A DNA stretch of 64,000 nucleotides from Brachynemurus nebulosus (Eukaryota > Arthropoda > Insecta > Neuroptera > Myrmeleontidae), in assembly GCA_035578155.1 (NCBI GenBank), contig JAPWDM010000045.1, positions 2,302,501-2,366,500 of the forward strand, read 5' to 3'. The position numbers and the translations under genes are program-made. This document shows, in pieces, positions 40,038 to 49,746 of the stretch (the stretch's first letter is position 1; every line of letters begins with the position of its first letter). The notes beneath the pieces were generated by a model that was not told the DNA's origin, did no database searches, and was given only the letters and a program-made list of their open reading frames with translations.

Positions 40038-43000
40038 CCCCCAGGGGCTTGTTGTAACACCCGGTTGCTTCGGTAGTCGGTTGCTACGACAATTCGGGAA
40101 GTAGCGCTCCCGGGTCCCCGAGCTAAGGCCAGGTACTTTCTGGTACCTGGTGCGTGGAGTCAACCAGCGCTAAATGGTGGTCTCTGTTAACGGGCTAACT
40201 ACCCCTAACAGGTTTTCTACTAGTTCCAGACGGTAAAAGAACTAGGAAGGCTGGTCGTGCTGCGGGTCTCTCGGGTGGGCCCGCTAATAAAGGCGGAACC
40301 AGTCAAAATTCATCTTCTCGTCTCGTGCGCCTGGAGTGGACGGACAGCTTGAGGAGAGATTTGCTCACGTGCCGCACACAAAGTGAGCCAAATAAGAGAG
40401 GGTACATGGCAAGGATGCACGCCATATGGTGCCAGATGCATCCCGAACACTCTAATTTAACGCCACAAAATCTGCGTGACCATGTAGCCCGAATTATAAA
40501 ATTAAACATACCTACCGGACATGACGATAATCGAGAAGCTCGCGAAGATGCTAGGGTTGCTGAAACTGCAGTGGTGGAAGTTGAACAGGATTCTGCGGTC
40601 AACGGTGAGAGCTCGACCAATAACATCATAGAGCGGGATCAACCGGTAACTTTCGGTGGCAGCGTAGTTACTGAGGCACAGACGGACTTGTTAAATCAAG
40701 CCAACACAAATACTGTGCTAGAGTCTAACACCAGAACAAGTTCAACTCCCACACAGAATGATGCCGATCTAAATAAATCCCTTTCTGTCTCAGACAATTT
40801 AAGAAAACAATTTCGCGATCTTCTCGATACCGATTTAAACTTTGATAAACGACCACGTCCCAAATACAGACGGACGTATGTAAAGGGCGAACAACTGACC
40901 CTACTAAACGAAATTTTGGACGATCATTTATCCCCATCCAGTGATCTCACCGACGTCGACAACGCAGTATATGCAGCGATGCGTGTCCTGACCCCATGTT
41001 CTAAGCAGGAAAAGACTGCAGAGGAGAAGGTACGTATTCGTCTTAAACAAATTGACACCAAGGTGAGGGCACTACGACAGCTGTTATCGCGTATCCAATG
41101 TGTGATAGAATATATTCAGACCAACAGGCGTTTTACGCGAAAGGTACGGGCTTTTGCCAGAGAACTAAGGTACCGCTATCACACGATAAATTTGGGCAAT
41201 CTGTTGATCATCAAACAGACACATTTGGATAAGATACGCGCATTGGCCCTGGCCAAGAAGAAAGTAGCCCGGCGTGAACGGTGTATTCGGGAAAATAAGA
41301 TCTTTAACTCGAACCCTTCACGCCTGTTCGCATCTAAAAGCCCTGTTGTGGAGCAACCACCGACGGTCGACGCAATAGAAGATTATTGGCGGGGGATATA
41401 TGAGACGACTAAAGAGACTGACTTGGACTGTATTCCCATCAGCCAGTTTAGATGGTACTGCAAACAACAGCTTGGCAAAGTGCCATCTCATACCATTATA
41501 ACATCTGTTGATAAAGAGGAAGTCGAACTTGCTTTCAAAGGCAAGAAGAACTATTCGGCTCCGGGCATTGATGGAATAACGAATTCTTGGTGGAAGAAGC
41601 TCACTAGTACCCACCACCACCTTGCCCGTATATTTTCAAATTGGTTATTTAACTGTGAGCCAATACCATCGTGGCTCGCTGAGGGAAGAACGGTCCTAAT
41701 ACCGAAAAAAGGAGACCTATCACAACCACAGAACTACAGACCGATAACGTGCCTGAACACTGTGTATAAAGCGTTCACTTCCATTCTATACGAACGCATC
41801 TTGAAGGCGATTGAACCAGTGTGGAGTTCGATCTATGAACAACGAGGTTCAAAAAGAGGAATGTCGGGTTGCAAAGACAACTTGCTGGTCGACAGATGTA
41901 TCTGTCAGGACGCTAGACAGCACAAACGCAACCTGAGCATGGCCTGGGTGGACTATCGAAAAGCATTTGACACAACGTCGCATGAGCTCATTATCTATTT
42001 GCTCCATTGTCTGCGAGTCCACCCCGACATTATTAAATGTATTGAACACCTGTTGCCGCTCTGGAAAACAAGGTTCACAATAACATCCGGTGAACACGTT
42101 GTGTCAACGGAGTTGGTGACATACAAACGAGGCGTATACCAAGGAGACAGCCTCAGTCCACTTTTGTTTTGCATCTCGTTGTTGCCCCTGTCAATCAGCC
42201 TGAGAAAGGAACCCGGGTACTTGTGTGGCCCGGTAGGAAATCGCGAGCATAAAGTCACACATTTATTTTATATGGATGACTTAAAACTGTATGCCTCGTC
42301 GGAGAGTGATCTCAACTGCGCTCTAAAATTAACACACAAATACACGCACGCGATCGGTATGGAGTTCGGACTGGACAAATGCGCGGTGGTGCACTGTAAG
42401 CATGGTGTAGTTCCGAATTTTGATTCACACGCCCAATTAGTGGATGGAAGCATCATAGAACATCTTGATGAAGGAGCGACCTATAAGTACCTTGGTGTTG
42501 GCGAAAGTCACATCCAGGACGTGAAGAACATGAAGGCCGCCTTAAGTAGTAGATATAAGCGCCTTCTCCGACAAATTTGGAGTTCCGAATTGTCGGCGAA
42601 GAATAAAACCAGCGCTACAAATATGTTAGCTATACCCATCCTTTTATATACTTTTGGCTCAATTAAGTGGAATGTGAATGAATTGGAGGAACTAGACCGA
42701 GACACGCGAAAAATAATGAACATCAATCGTAGTTTGCACCCACGCGCATCGACACAACGACTTTACCTCCCACGAGACCTAGGGGGTAGGGGGCTCCTGT
42801 CAGTCGAACGTTTACATGACCGTATAGTCTTAGGTACAGCTTGTCGTGTACTTAACAGTTCAGACCCGCTATTGCAACTCGTCAGGGATCACGAGCTTGC
42901 TGGCGTAGGCGCATTTTTATTCACAGCAGCGCAACGTGCCGCCGATATCTTGGGCTTAGCCTTCGATCCGCGTAATCGCGACGGTGATGATAACATTCTT

Positions 43001-44119
43001 TCACTATCACAGTCGCGCCAAAAGTCGGCAATCAAGAGAGCCGAGCAACAACATCTGCTCAATCAGCATCGCGACAAAGTTCACCAGGGTATGTTCTACC
43101 GTCATCTTGACAACCTTGGCCTTTCGAGCGAACTCACTTGGGCTTTCTTGAGAGCTAATGGACTTAAATCGGAAACGGGGGGCTTTATCATGGCAGCTCA
43201 AGATGGAGTGTGGAACACCTTAACACACCAAAAATATGTGATGGGTAATAAAGGGGTTTCGAATACCTCGTGTCGGGCATGCAAAGCATACCCGGAAACC
43301 TTAATGCACCTGACTTCAGGTTGTTCTTATTATGCTAAATCCACCTATATCCATCGCCATAATGCAGCGTTGCGTGTGCTCTACTTTTATCTTCGTCATC
43401 ATTACGAAGTTGACAAAACACCAGTCTTGCCCTACGATCCTGCGGAAGTAGAATCCTTTGTTGCCAACCAAAAGTGCAAGATCTTTTGGAATATGCCGGT
43501 TGCAACTACCAGGCAATTGACCGCTAGTAAGCCTGATGTTGTGCTCCAAGATTTAACATCTCAGACTATGTTTGTTATCGAGTTCTCTGCTCCGGCGGAA
43601 ACTAACATAGTCGAAAAGGAGGAGCAAAAAAGGATTAAATATCAAGATCTAATACACGAGCTGCGACAACTGTACCCGGGCTATACGGTCCGCTTGGTCG
43701 TACTTATAATCGGATGTCTGGGGGGTATGCATAACTCCTTTGTGCGCAATCTTAACATCATTCCGGCTTGTAGATCTCACGCCAACATGTTAGCGGCGTC
43801 AATGCAAAAAGCAGTTATCATCGGGACGCTCCGCACGCTTCGGTCGCACGAGACGACTTTTTCCGGGAGTTCATGAACACCTTTGAACCCCATGCCCCGT
43901 TTAGAGCGGGTCCTCGAACATCCATTGGACCTGCCCTCGAATCTCCCACTGTTATGGTTTCGCAGCGAGGTTCGGGGATTTATTAGGTAGGGAAGACCAG
44001 GAAGGGGATGCTGTATGACGAACATTACGTACCTGACCTAGAAGTACCTGACCTGGTACGCTGCACGGACACTTTTTCCTCCGCCTGGGGGTTTTTGAAG
44101 TGCAGTCGCGATATTTACG
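40037..44119 (+). mobile_element. R4/Dong-like non-LTR retrotransposon inserted in (TAA)n
   Basis: About 4.08 kb between two (TAA)n tracts. It has a GC-rich 5' leader with strong hairpins (CCAGGTAC/GTACCTGG near 40130-40150, CGGGA/TCCCG near 40096-40113), one long ORF with a central reverse transcriptase and a C-terminal restriction-like endonuclease, and a 3' UTR of about 240 nt. Dong of Bombyx mori, in the R4 clade, is known for inserting in TAA repeats, so both architecture and target agree. The frame is intact end to end, making this the youngest-looking autonomous element in the window. The TAA flanks hide any target duplication. Confidence 0.88.
40325..43876 (+). CDS. Reverse transcriptase and restriction-like endonuclease polyprotein (R4/Dong-like)
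   Basis: Residue numbers count from the GTG codon at 40325. The enzyme nicks the target and primes reverse transcription of element RNA on the cut end. Domains: an N-terminal basic tryptophan region (LEWTDSLRRDLL, MHAIWCQMHPEH, residues 3-60), possibly Myb-like DNA binding; a serine/asparagine-rich linker; RT blocks LIPKKGD (458-464), VDYRKAFD with catalytic Asp (542-549), QGDSLSPLL (606-614) and YMDDLKLYA (649-657). The C-terminal CCHC knuckle is C983-C986-H995-C1000. Endonuclease core KPD (1069-1071) is followed by FVIEFSAP with Glu1086. No stop or frameshift. The frame is open from 40199 but its first ATG is at 40406, inside the N-terminal domain, so initiation is either non-AUG or at 40406; R2-group elements are known to lack a conventional start. 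Length is usual for single-ORF elements of this group. Confidence 0.92.
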   Translation: MRLEWTDSLRRDLLTCRTQSEPNKRGYMARMHAIWCQMHPEHSNLTPQNLRDHVARIIKLNIPTGHDDNREAREDARVAETAVVEVEQDSAVNGESSTNNIIERDQPVTFGGSVVTEAQTDLLNQANTNTVLESNTRTSSTPTQNDADLNKSLSVSDNLRKQFRDLLDTDLNFDKRPRPKYRRTYVKGEQLTLLNEILDDHLSPSSDLTDVDNAVYAAMRVLTPCSKQEKTAEEKVRIRLKQIDTKVRALRQLLSRIQCVIEYIQTNRRFTRKVRAFARELRYRYHTINLGNLLIIKQTHLDKIRALALAKKKVARRERCIRENKIFNSNPSRLFASKSPVVEQPPTVDAIEDYWRGIYETTKETDLDCIPISQFRWYCKQQLGKVPSHTIITSVDKEEVELAFKGKKNYSAPGIDGITNSWWKKLTSTHHHLARIFSNWLFNCEPIPSWLAEGRTVLIPKKGDLSQPQNYRPITCLNTVYKAFTSILYERILKAIEPVWSSIYEQRGSKRGMSGCKDNLLVDRCICQDARQHKRNLSMAWVDYRKAFDTTSHELIIYLLHCLRVHPDIIKCIEHLLPLWKTRFTITSGEHVVSTELVTYKRGVYQGDSLSPLLFCISLLPLSISLRKEPGYLCGPVGNREHKVTHLFYMDDLKLYASSESDLNCALKLTHKYTHAIGMEFGLDKCAVVHCKHGVVPNFDSHAQLVDGSIIEHLDEGATYKYLGVGESHIQDVKNMKAALSSRYKRLLRQIWSSELSAKNKTSATNMLAIPILLYTFGSIKWNVNELEELDRDTRKIMNINRSLHPRASTQRLYLPRDLGGRGLLSVERLHDRIVLGTACRVLNSSDPLLQLVRDHELAGVGAFLFTAAQRAADILGLAFDPRNRDGDDNILSLSQSRQKSAIKRAEQQHLLNQHRDKVHQGMFYRHLDNLGLSSELTWAFLRANGLKSETGGFIMAAQDGVWNTLTHQKYVMGNKGVSNTSCRACKAYPETLMHLTSGCSYYAKSTYIHRHNAALRVLYFYLRHHYEVDKTPVLPYDPAEVESFVANQKCKIFWNMPVATTRQLTASKPDVVLQDLTSQTMFVIEFSAPAETNIVEKEEQKRIKYQDLIHELRQLYPGYTVRLVVLIIGCLGGMHNSFVRNLNIIPACRSHANMLAASMQKAVIIGTLRTLRSHETTFSGSS

Positions 44120-44152
<33 letters not shown>
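44120..44152. repeat. (TAA)n, 3' junction of the retrotransposon
   Basis: About 11 units. In this group the 3' end joins directly to TAA repeats, either target sequence or added during priming. Confidence 0.95.
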
Positions 44153-44153
<1 letters not shown>

Positions 44154-44321
44154 TAGGGAGTGATGTGACAAACCCGTCCGTGAATGTACTACGGTACTTT
44201 TACGGATTGGTTTGGCACATTACCCTTCCACAGAGCCTAATACCTTGCATAATGCCGGTATAGGTGAATGTTACCCAGTACTGTCCTACTGAGTAGTGAG
44301 CGCCAGGTTGGCGTAAAAGTC
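44153..44321 (+). mobile_element. Probable 3' end of a second TAA-targeted retrotransposon
   Basis: A GC-richer 169-bp block between two (TAA)n tracts, ending GTGAGCGCCAGGTTGGCGTA then (TAA)n. The 5' tract upstream of the large element is preceded by a similar tail (GTGAGAGCGCCGGGAAC, 39946). Both look like 5'-truncated copies whose 3' ends point into TAA. The block differs from the large element's own 3' UTR, so a different family is likely. Confidence 0.5.
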
Positions 44322-44345
44322 TATAATAATAATAATAATAATAAT
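44322..44345. repeat. (TAA)n microsatellite
   Basis: About 7-8 TAA units; third tract of the cluster. Confidence 0.95.
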
Positions 44346-45569
44346 TTATTTAGTCCCAAATATTGTATACATGGACATGTAATATAGAACTTATTACATA
44401 ATATTAGACAGTGCTGATTTGTAATAATATGAATTATATGGCTGAAAGGGGCACTTTAAAACCAATTCTGTAGATACATATCCTTTACCTTACTTTTGTC
44501 TAAAAATCCTAAAACTGTTCAGGCGGATGTTTTGGGGCGACAAATTTTGCCACGGATCACATTTAAGTCTATTAGATTTTTTTGTTATTTATTGCAGTAA
44601 TTATTTTCACTTTTATAAAAATATTTTTTTGTACTTTATATATTTTTTTTTTTTTTTAAATTATCCATCTACATATTTTTCTAAATTGCAAATACTTTCA
44701 GGATTTTTCTTTTCTTTTCTTAATTTTTTTATTTTTATTTCATAAAATTTAATTTTGTCTATTGTACATAATTACATCAAGTTCTGGTTTAAATGAACAC
44801 AATATACACAAAATAGATATACCTATATCGCGTATTGTAAATATAGTGTATATTCATTTGTATTTTAATTGCATGTTTTTAATTTGTTTAAGTGTTAATT
44901 TTACATAAATACAGCAATTAATTTTAATTACATTACCTTTTTGTTAAACATTTACTTTATTTAATTGAATAATAAGTACAAGCAACAATTTCTATTTTAT
45001 TGTTAAATTAACTTTAAGAACAATTAATCTTCAAAAGAACCAAGTTTCCGTCTAATTCAAGAATGATTTCGAAAATTTATTTGATAAACAAAATTTATTT
45101 GGCTCCTCTTATCAAATGACTTTAACCATCATTATATTTTAATATTATTGCTAATTTTCACACCTTAAGACCTTTGTGTAGTAATTATGGGAGTATCTTT
45201 GGAGCACCAAAGCTTTGAAGGATGATTTTAATTTCATCTTTTCCCAGGATCTCAATAGTAAACGATACTTTTAAATTTGGTATTCTAAAATTTTGAACGA
45301 AATCAATTTTTAAAGTGTTCTTCGCTTCGCTTACTCAACGGCTCTAAAGTAGCCATATTTATATTTCAATATCTAATTTTCACAAATTTGTCAAGATCCG
45401 TCAACCTGATTAATTTGTTTCAACTTCGACGGTTCTGAAGGAAAATTTTGACCTAAACTTAAATCTGATATTCGGGAATTCAAGTACAAAATCTGTCCCT
45501 TATAGTGTTTCCTACCACACGCTCAACGGCTTTAAAGAAGTCATGTTTATATTTCAATAGCGTATCTAG
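44346..45569. other. AT-rich stretch, no gene seen
   Basis: 45220-45560 holds two loosely similar units (TTCTAAAATTTTGAACGAAA with GCTCTAAAGTAGCCATATTT, and GGGAATTCAAGTAC with GGCTTTAAAGAAGTCATGTT), an old tandem duplication of about 190 bp. No coding signal. Confidence 0.4.
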
Positions 45570-47405
45570 TTCCCATAGGGCATAAATTATTTGAGCAGCA
45601 ATTTAATTTATTGAGCAGTAAAATTTATCAACGAAAAAAATTATTTTGCCAGCAAAATATGATCAGCATAATAATCCGGTTTGGCATGCTAAAAAACAAA
45701 TATTGAACAGCAAAAAAGATAATTGAGTAGCAAAAAAAAATATTAAGCTGCAAAAAAATTAGAGTGGCAAATTAACTGATTTGTTTGAATTTTTGTAAAT
45801 AAATGGTCAAAAATCTCAGTCGGAAATCATTTTAGGGCTAAGTGGTGGGGTACAGGTGAGTCAGTATTTTTAACGGCGCAACCGAAGACGACCTTGACTT
45901 TGAGATCAAGGTCAGGAATCAAGGTCAGGAATCAAGGTCAGGAATCAAGTTTAAGTCAGTTTGTTAAAAGGCAATTCTCTCTTTTGACTGTGGAAATGGA
46001 AAGAGCGGCAAATTATGTATTCGGATATGACCTTGATCGTGATTTCAAGGTCAATAGTCAAAGTCAGTTTAAGGTCAAGAGCTGGTTTTTACTGTAATTT
46101 TTAATTTAGATTTGTGCTGTAATTTTTTAGTTCTGACGTGTGCAGTAGTTGCAGACAAGATGTAGACGTGCGCAGTAAGTGTAGCTAGGATGTAGACGTG
46201 CGCAGTAGATTAAGGTAGGATGTAGACATGCATAATAAGTGAAGTAGGTAGAAATGAACTTGAAGGAAGAATACAAAAAATGAAATACTTCAAATTTACC
46301 TCACAAAATTGTAACCTTAAAATATTGAACAATTGAACTTTATAGATTATTAACTCGCCCGTCTAATATGTTTCAAGGTTATAACTTTATGAGGTAATTT
46401 TGAAATATTTCATTTTTTTCATTCTTCCTTCAATTTTATTTCTACCAACTTTACTTACTGTGCATGTTTACATCCTACCTAAACCTGCTGCGCACGTCTA
46501 CATCCTGACTACACCTACTGCGGCGGTCAACAGCCTGTCTGCACCTACTGTGAAATTAAAAAAGTTACAGCACAAATCTAAATTAAAAATTACAGTAAAA
46601 ATCAGCTTTCGACCTTGAACTAACCTTGATTGTTTACACGCGCTTGCAATCATCTTCACACTTGTCGAATTTTGTATTAATTATTGGCGTGAGTGTTTTC
46701 ATTTTACTCGTTTTTAACGTTTTTAATGTTTTAACAGTAGATACTTTGTTTTTATTACTAAATGCCAATAATAAATAAATTCATCGTTATTAACAATAAA
46801 TACTAACAATAAGAAAATCAGTTTCTAACAATTGAGTTGAAAATAACATTTGGTAGGTTTACTTTGTACTCCGCAATAAGAGTTCTGTATAACCATAATA
46901 AACCATTACACAGTGCTTGCATCATGTATGCATATGGAAAAATGGCCTTTAAAGTTTTAAAAAAAGTCCATAACATTAATTGCTAAATGACCAGCATATT
47001 ATACTAATTTAAACTAAATAAACAAATTTTAAAATAAATTTGTGAAATTTGAAACTACATACGTGTGTGCAAAACTGTTATTCAATATGGAACGCCGAAA
47101 ATCAAAAGTTTATTTCATATCCTTTCATATTTCAGGTTTTAAAAACTTTAAAAAGACTTATATATGTATATTTTAGATACTTTAAATAGCTAAATTGCAG
47201 CTCAAAAAAATATTAAACGCTAAACCATATTTGCTGCTCCTTAATTTTTTTAGCTGAACCATATTATTTGATGCTCAATTGATTTACGAGCTGACCGTTT
47301 ATACATTTACAGCTGACCGTACTTATTTATTTATTCTGCCGCTCAAGTTTTGCTGCTCAATTAGCCTATTTTGCTGATCAAATCGTATTTATTTTGCTGC
47401 TCAAT
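45570..47405. mobile_element. Foldback/Galileo-like element with repeat-built arms
   Basis: Outer arms (45570-45790, 47195-47405) consist of repeated, oppositely oriented ATTGAGCAGCAAAA / TTTTGCTGCTCAAT motifs, at least six per side. Inside are long inverted arms, 46050-46318 and 46360-46620, each containing four 30-bp tandem units (GACGTGCGCAGTAAGTGTAG.. on the left, the inverse GCTGCGCACGTCTACATCCT on the right). Left of these is a 13-bp tandem (AATCAAGGTCAGG) run at 45900-45950. Long inverted arms made of short tandem repeats are the diagnostic form of Drosophila Foldback and Galileo elements. No transposase seen; the family call is by structure only. Confidence 0.65.
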
Positions 47406-47450
47406 TAAACCTAACCTATATAAAGATACTCGTATTTATAGGGTAGTTCA

Positions 47451-47690
47451 ATTTCGGACACAGTACAAAGTTCAGTGCTCGTCAACGTTTTAGCGCGTTT
47501 AAAGAAACGGAAAGTGTTTAGAAATAATAACCACCAGGTAGTCTGCGTGTGTTTGCAGAGTACGTGGAAAGAATCTGCAGTTCATGCACACAAAGCCTTA
47601 AAAAATCCTTAACATGACGTAATCTTCGACTCGAGAGGTCGACTACCGTTTGTTTATATGCCGTGCTACAATCGGAGCGCATATTGAAAT
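47451..47690 (+). pseudogene. Coding-like remnant 1, unknown origin
   Basis: One plus-strand frame reads VLVNVLARLKKRKVFRNNN, then QSTWKESAVHAHKALKNP, a TAA at 47610-47612, then continues in the same frame as HDVIFDSRGRLPFVYMPCYN to a TGA at 47685. Composition (W, C, H, balanced charge) is unlike surrounding AT-rich noise. It ends just before a TA-flanked element at 47723. I do not recognise the protein. It may be a decayed viral, transposon or host gene, and may belong with remnants 2-4. Confidence 0.4.
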
Positions 47691-47722
47691 ATAATAAGTT
47701 GTAAAAAAATAATTTAACAGTA

Positions 47723-48266
47723 CAGCTGATCCTTTGTTGTACGGTGGATAGGGACCGCATAAAAAAAATCGCACAAAAAAAAATATATTCAAAAATATCA
47801 TAAATAGCTATAAAAAGATTAGTTCGGTCCAGATTGTAAAAAAAAAATTTTATGCGGTGGATCGGGACCGCATAAAAAAAGTTTCATCAAAAACACATAA
47901 CTCAAAACGCTCACAACCTCACAATTTTAATAGAAGTTGCTTTCCTAAACAAGATAAAGCCTTAATTTACATGTAGGAACATTTTATTTCATTTTTATAA
48001 TATCATGAAAATTTTCAAAAATACATCTGTAAAAAAATTAAATGATGCAATAACTTATGTTCTTATGCAATGTATTGATTAAATGCTTAAAAGCCGTTAA
48101 AACGTATTTTTATCAAAGAAAGTTATAATAGTAAATTTTTAAATTTCTTACTTTCTCTTGATTTTGATTCATATTATGCATTTTAATAGCCATTTTTTAC
48201 AAACCGCATAAAAAAGTCTCATAAAAAAACCGCACAAAGAAGACCGCATAAAAAAAGGTTCAGCTG
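47723..48266. mobile_element. TA-flanked MITE with ACCGCATAAAAAA motifs
   Basis: Ends CAGCTGATCCTTT and inverted CAGCTGAACCTTT with TA on both sides, as in pogo/Tc1-type elements. The motif ACCGCATAAAAAA occurs at 47755, 47869, 48203 and 48244, with variants (CCGCACAAA, CTCATAAAAAAA) between. Non-coding. It sits between coding-like remnants 1 and 2. Confidence 0.7.
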
Positions 48267-48269
48267 TAT

Positions 48270-48760
48270 TACTTTTCAAAAAATGTATCTATATGATACG
48301 TCATTATCCCAAACGTTTGATTTCATTACAGTACCTAACTACGAAACCCCGGAATTCTTTAATAGTAGATATCCTGTATTATCAGTGCTGCACAGTAAAA
48401 TTTCTTTCTCAGACTTATTTAGAACAAAATCCTGTATATCTAGAATTAAAGACGAAAAGTTAAAATGTAAACGTAAAGTAAATGTAAACTGAAATGTTCA
48501 TTTAAATATTAAAATTATGAATTGTTCAGATAACTATGGCTTTCAAATAAATACCAACAAAACCACGTAATAATATGTGTATGGTAAGATTTATGCTAAC
48601 AATGATGAAACAATAATAAAGTCACTGTAATGTTTCTTTTACAACACTGTAAATGTAATGTATGTATTTAAGGATTACGGTTTTATCAGAGCTAAACAGT
48701 CTAATACATGGACTTATAATAATAATAATGTAGACGATAATGTACAGTATAAAAGATTAC
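48270..48760 (+). pseudogene. Coding-like remnant 2, unknown origin
   Basis: From 48283 the frame reads TFDFITVPNYETPEFFNSRY and SVLHSKISFSDLFRTKSC to a TGA at 48490-48492. The same frame then continues as protein-like sequence (NCSDNYGFQINTNKTT, stop, GKIYANNDETIIKSL, stop, VFKDYGFIRAKQSNTWTYN) to about 48760. Three in-frame stops and no frameshift: the pattern of a gene decaying by point mutation. Not recognised. Rich in Asn/Thr/Tyr, no zinc or nucleotide-binding motif. It stops at a foldback element. Confidence 0.45.
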
Positions 48761-48787
48761 GTACAGAGTGCAACGGAAATAAGTATT

Positions 48788-49150
48788 CCACCAAAAAACA
48801 TTTCATGTTAAAAATTTAGCCAAGACTCGCAACTATTTTACTCTTAAAAAGTTATCTTAAAATCTAATGTAGCGCCAAGCCCTAAATAAGTCGACATCAT
48901 GGTTAATTCAAGTTATAAGGCTTGGCCGATTCCCAAAGCTACGCTAAAAATAGCACATAGCACAATAATCTGCTATGAGCTCTTAATGTTTGGTTTTATT
49001 TACCATAGTTTCGCGAAACGGCCAAGCCTTATAACTTGAGTTAACCATCATGTCGACTTATTTAGGGACTACATTAGACCTCATAACTTTTTAAGAGTAA
49101 AATAGTTGCGAGTATTGGCTAAATTCTTAACATGAAATGTTTTTTGGTGG
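48788..49150. mobile_element. Foldback element, ~140-bp arms
   Basis: Arms 48788-48928 and 49019-49150, outer ends CCACCAAAAAACATTTCATG / inverse, inner ends GTTATAAGGCTTGGCCG / inverse, with a 90-nt spacer. Small indels between arms. Similarity may reach further out (AACGGAAATAAG versus AACTGAAATCC). Non-coding. Confidence 0.8.
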
Positions 49151-49284
49151 GATTTCAGTTCTTTTTGTAAGTTCGTGTTTATTTATTTTTTATTTTTTTA
49201 TTTTTACAGGGTGTATTTCCTGGACATAAGAAGCTCTTTTCAGTTTTTTTGTAGGTTTTTCGTATTTTTTTTTCTTTATGCAGG

Positions 49285-49450
49285 GACTATTTCCTGGATA
49301 TCAGAATTCTACTTACAATGTTATTATAAGTTATCAGATAGGGCAGGTAAATTGCCGTCATTAAGCGAAGAATCGGATAATACATTTTTTGACGTCTTAA
49401 AGTGTCAAATATTTTCAAAGATTTTTAAAAATCACCAATTTTTCTCATAG
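49285..49450 (+). pseudogene. Coding-like remnant 3 or exon, unknown origin
   Basis: After a pyrimidine-rich acceptor-like tract (TTTTTTTTTCTTTATGCAG) the frame reads GTISWISEFYLQCYYKLSDR and AGKLPSLSEESDNTFFDVLK to a TAG at 49448. The start has a nearby tandem relative after another TTTTTACAG (GGTGTATTTCCTGGACAT, 49210). Either an exon or a further piece of the decayed region; protein not recognised. Confidence 0.35.
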
Positions 49451-49746
49451 TAACAAGTAACAAGTAAATAATTTTTTCCTAGTTACAAATACAAAAAATA
49501 AACCAAGAGCCGTTTGATTTGATTTTTTAATTTTTTTAAATTATCTACAAGTATACCTACAATATATTTTATTATTTATAAGAAGCTAAAGAGAGAAAAT
49601 CAAATTTCAACTTTCTAAGACTTCGGAAAGTACTCTATAATTTTGATGATCGTCAGTGAGTGAGTGAGTGACGAATTTAATGAAATTTACATATTAATAA
49701 AAACGAAAACAATAGAACTAAAAATTGAAATTTGGTATATTTCATT
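49451..49746. other. Unassigned AT-rich stretch
   Basis: GTGAGTGAGTGAG run near 49655; otherwise featureless. Confidence 0.4.

Noticed and set aside
33545..40060. Shared 16-mer GGGGCTTGTTGTAACA between the nested TIR element and the start of the R4/Dong-like element
   Set aside because: No similarity extends beyond it; one such match is near chance level for 64 kb.
40037..40200. HDV-like ribozyme at the retrotransposon 5' end
   Set aside because: Strong hairpins exist, but I could not find a P1 helix pairing the 5' end with the right downstream segment by eye; left as a test.
37042..44345. Insertion into ribosomal DNA, expected for R1/R2/R4 relatives
   Set aside because: No 18S or 28S sequence was recognised around any of the retrotransposons; the R4/Dong-like copy is in (TAA)n and the R1-type copy in a DNA element.
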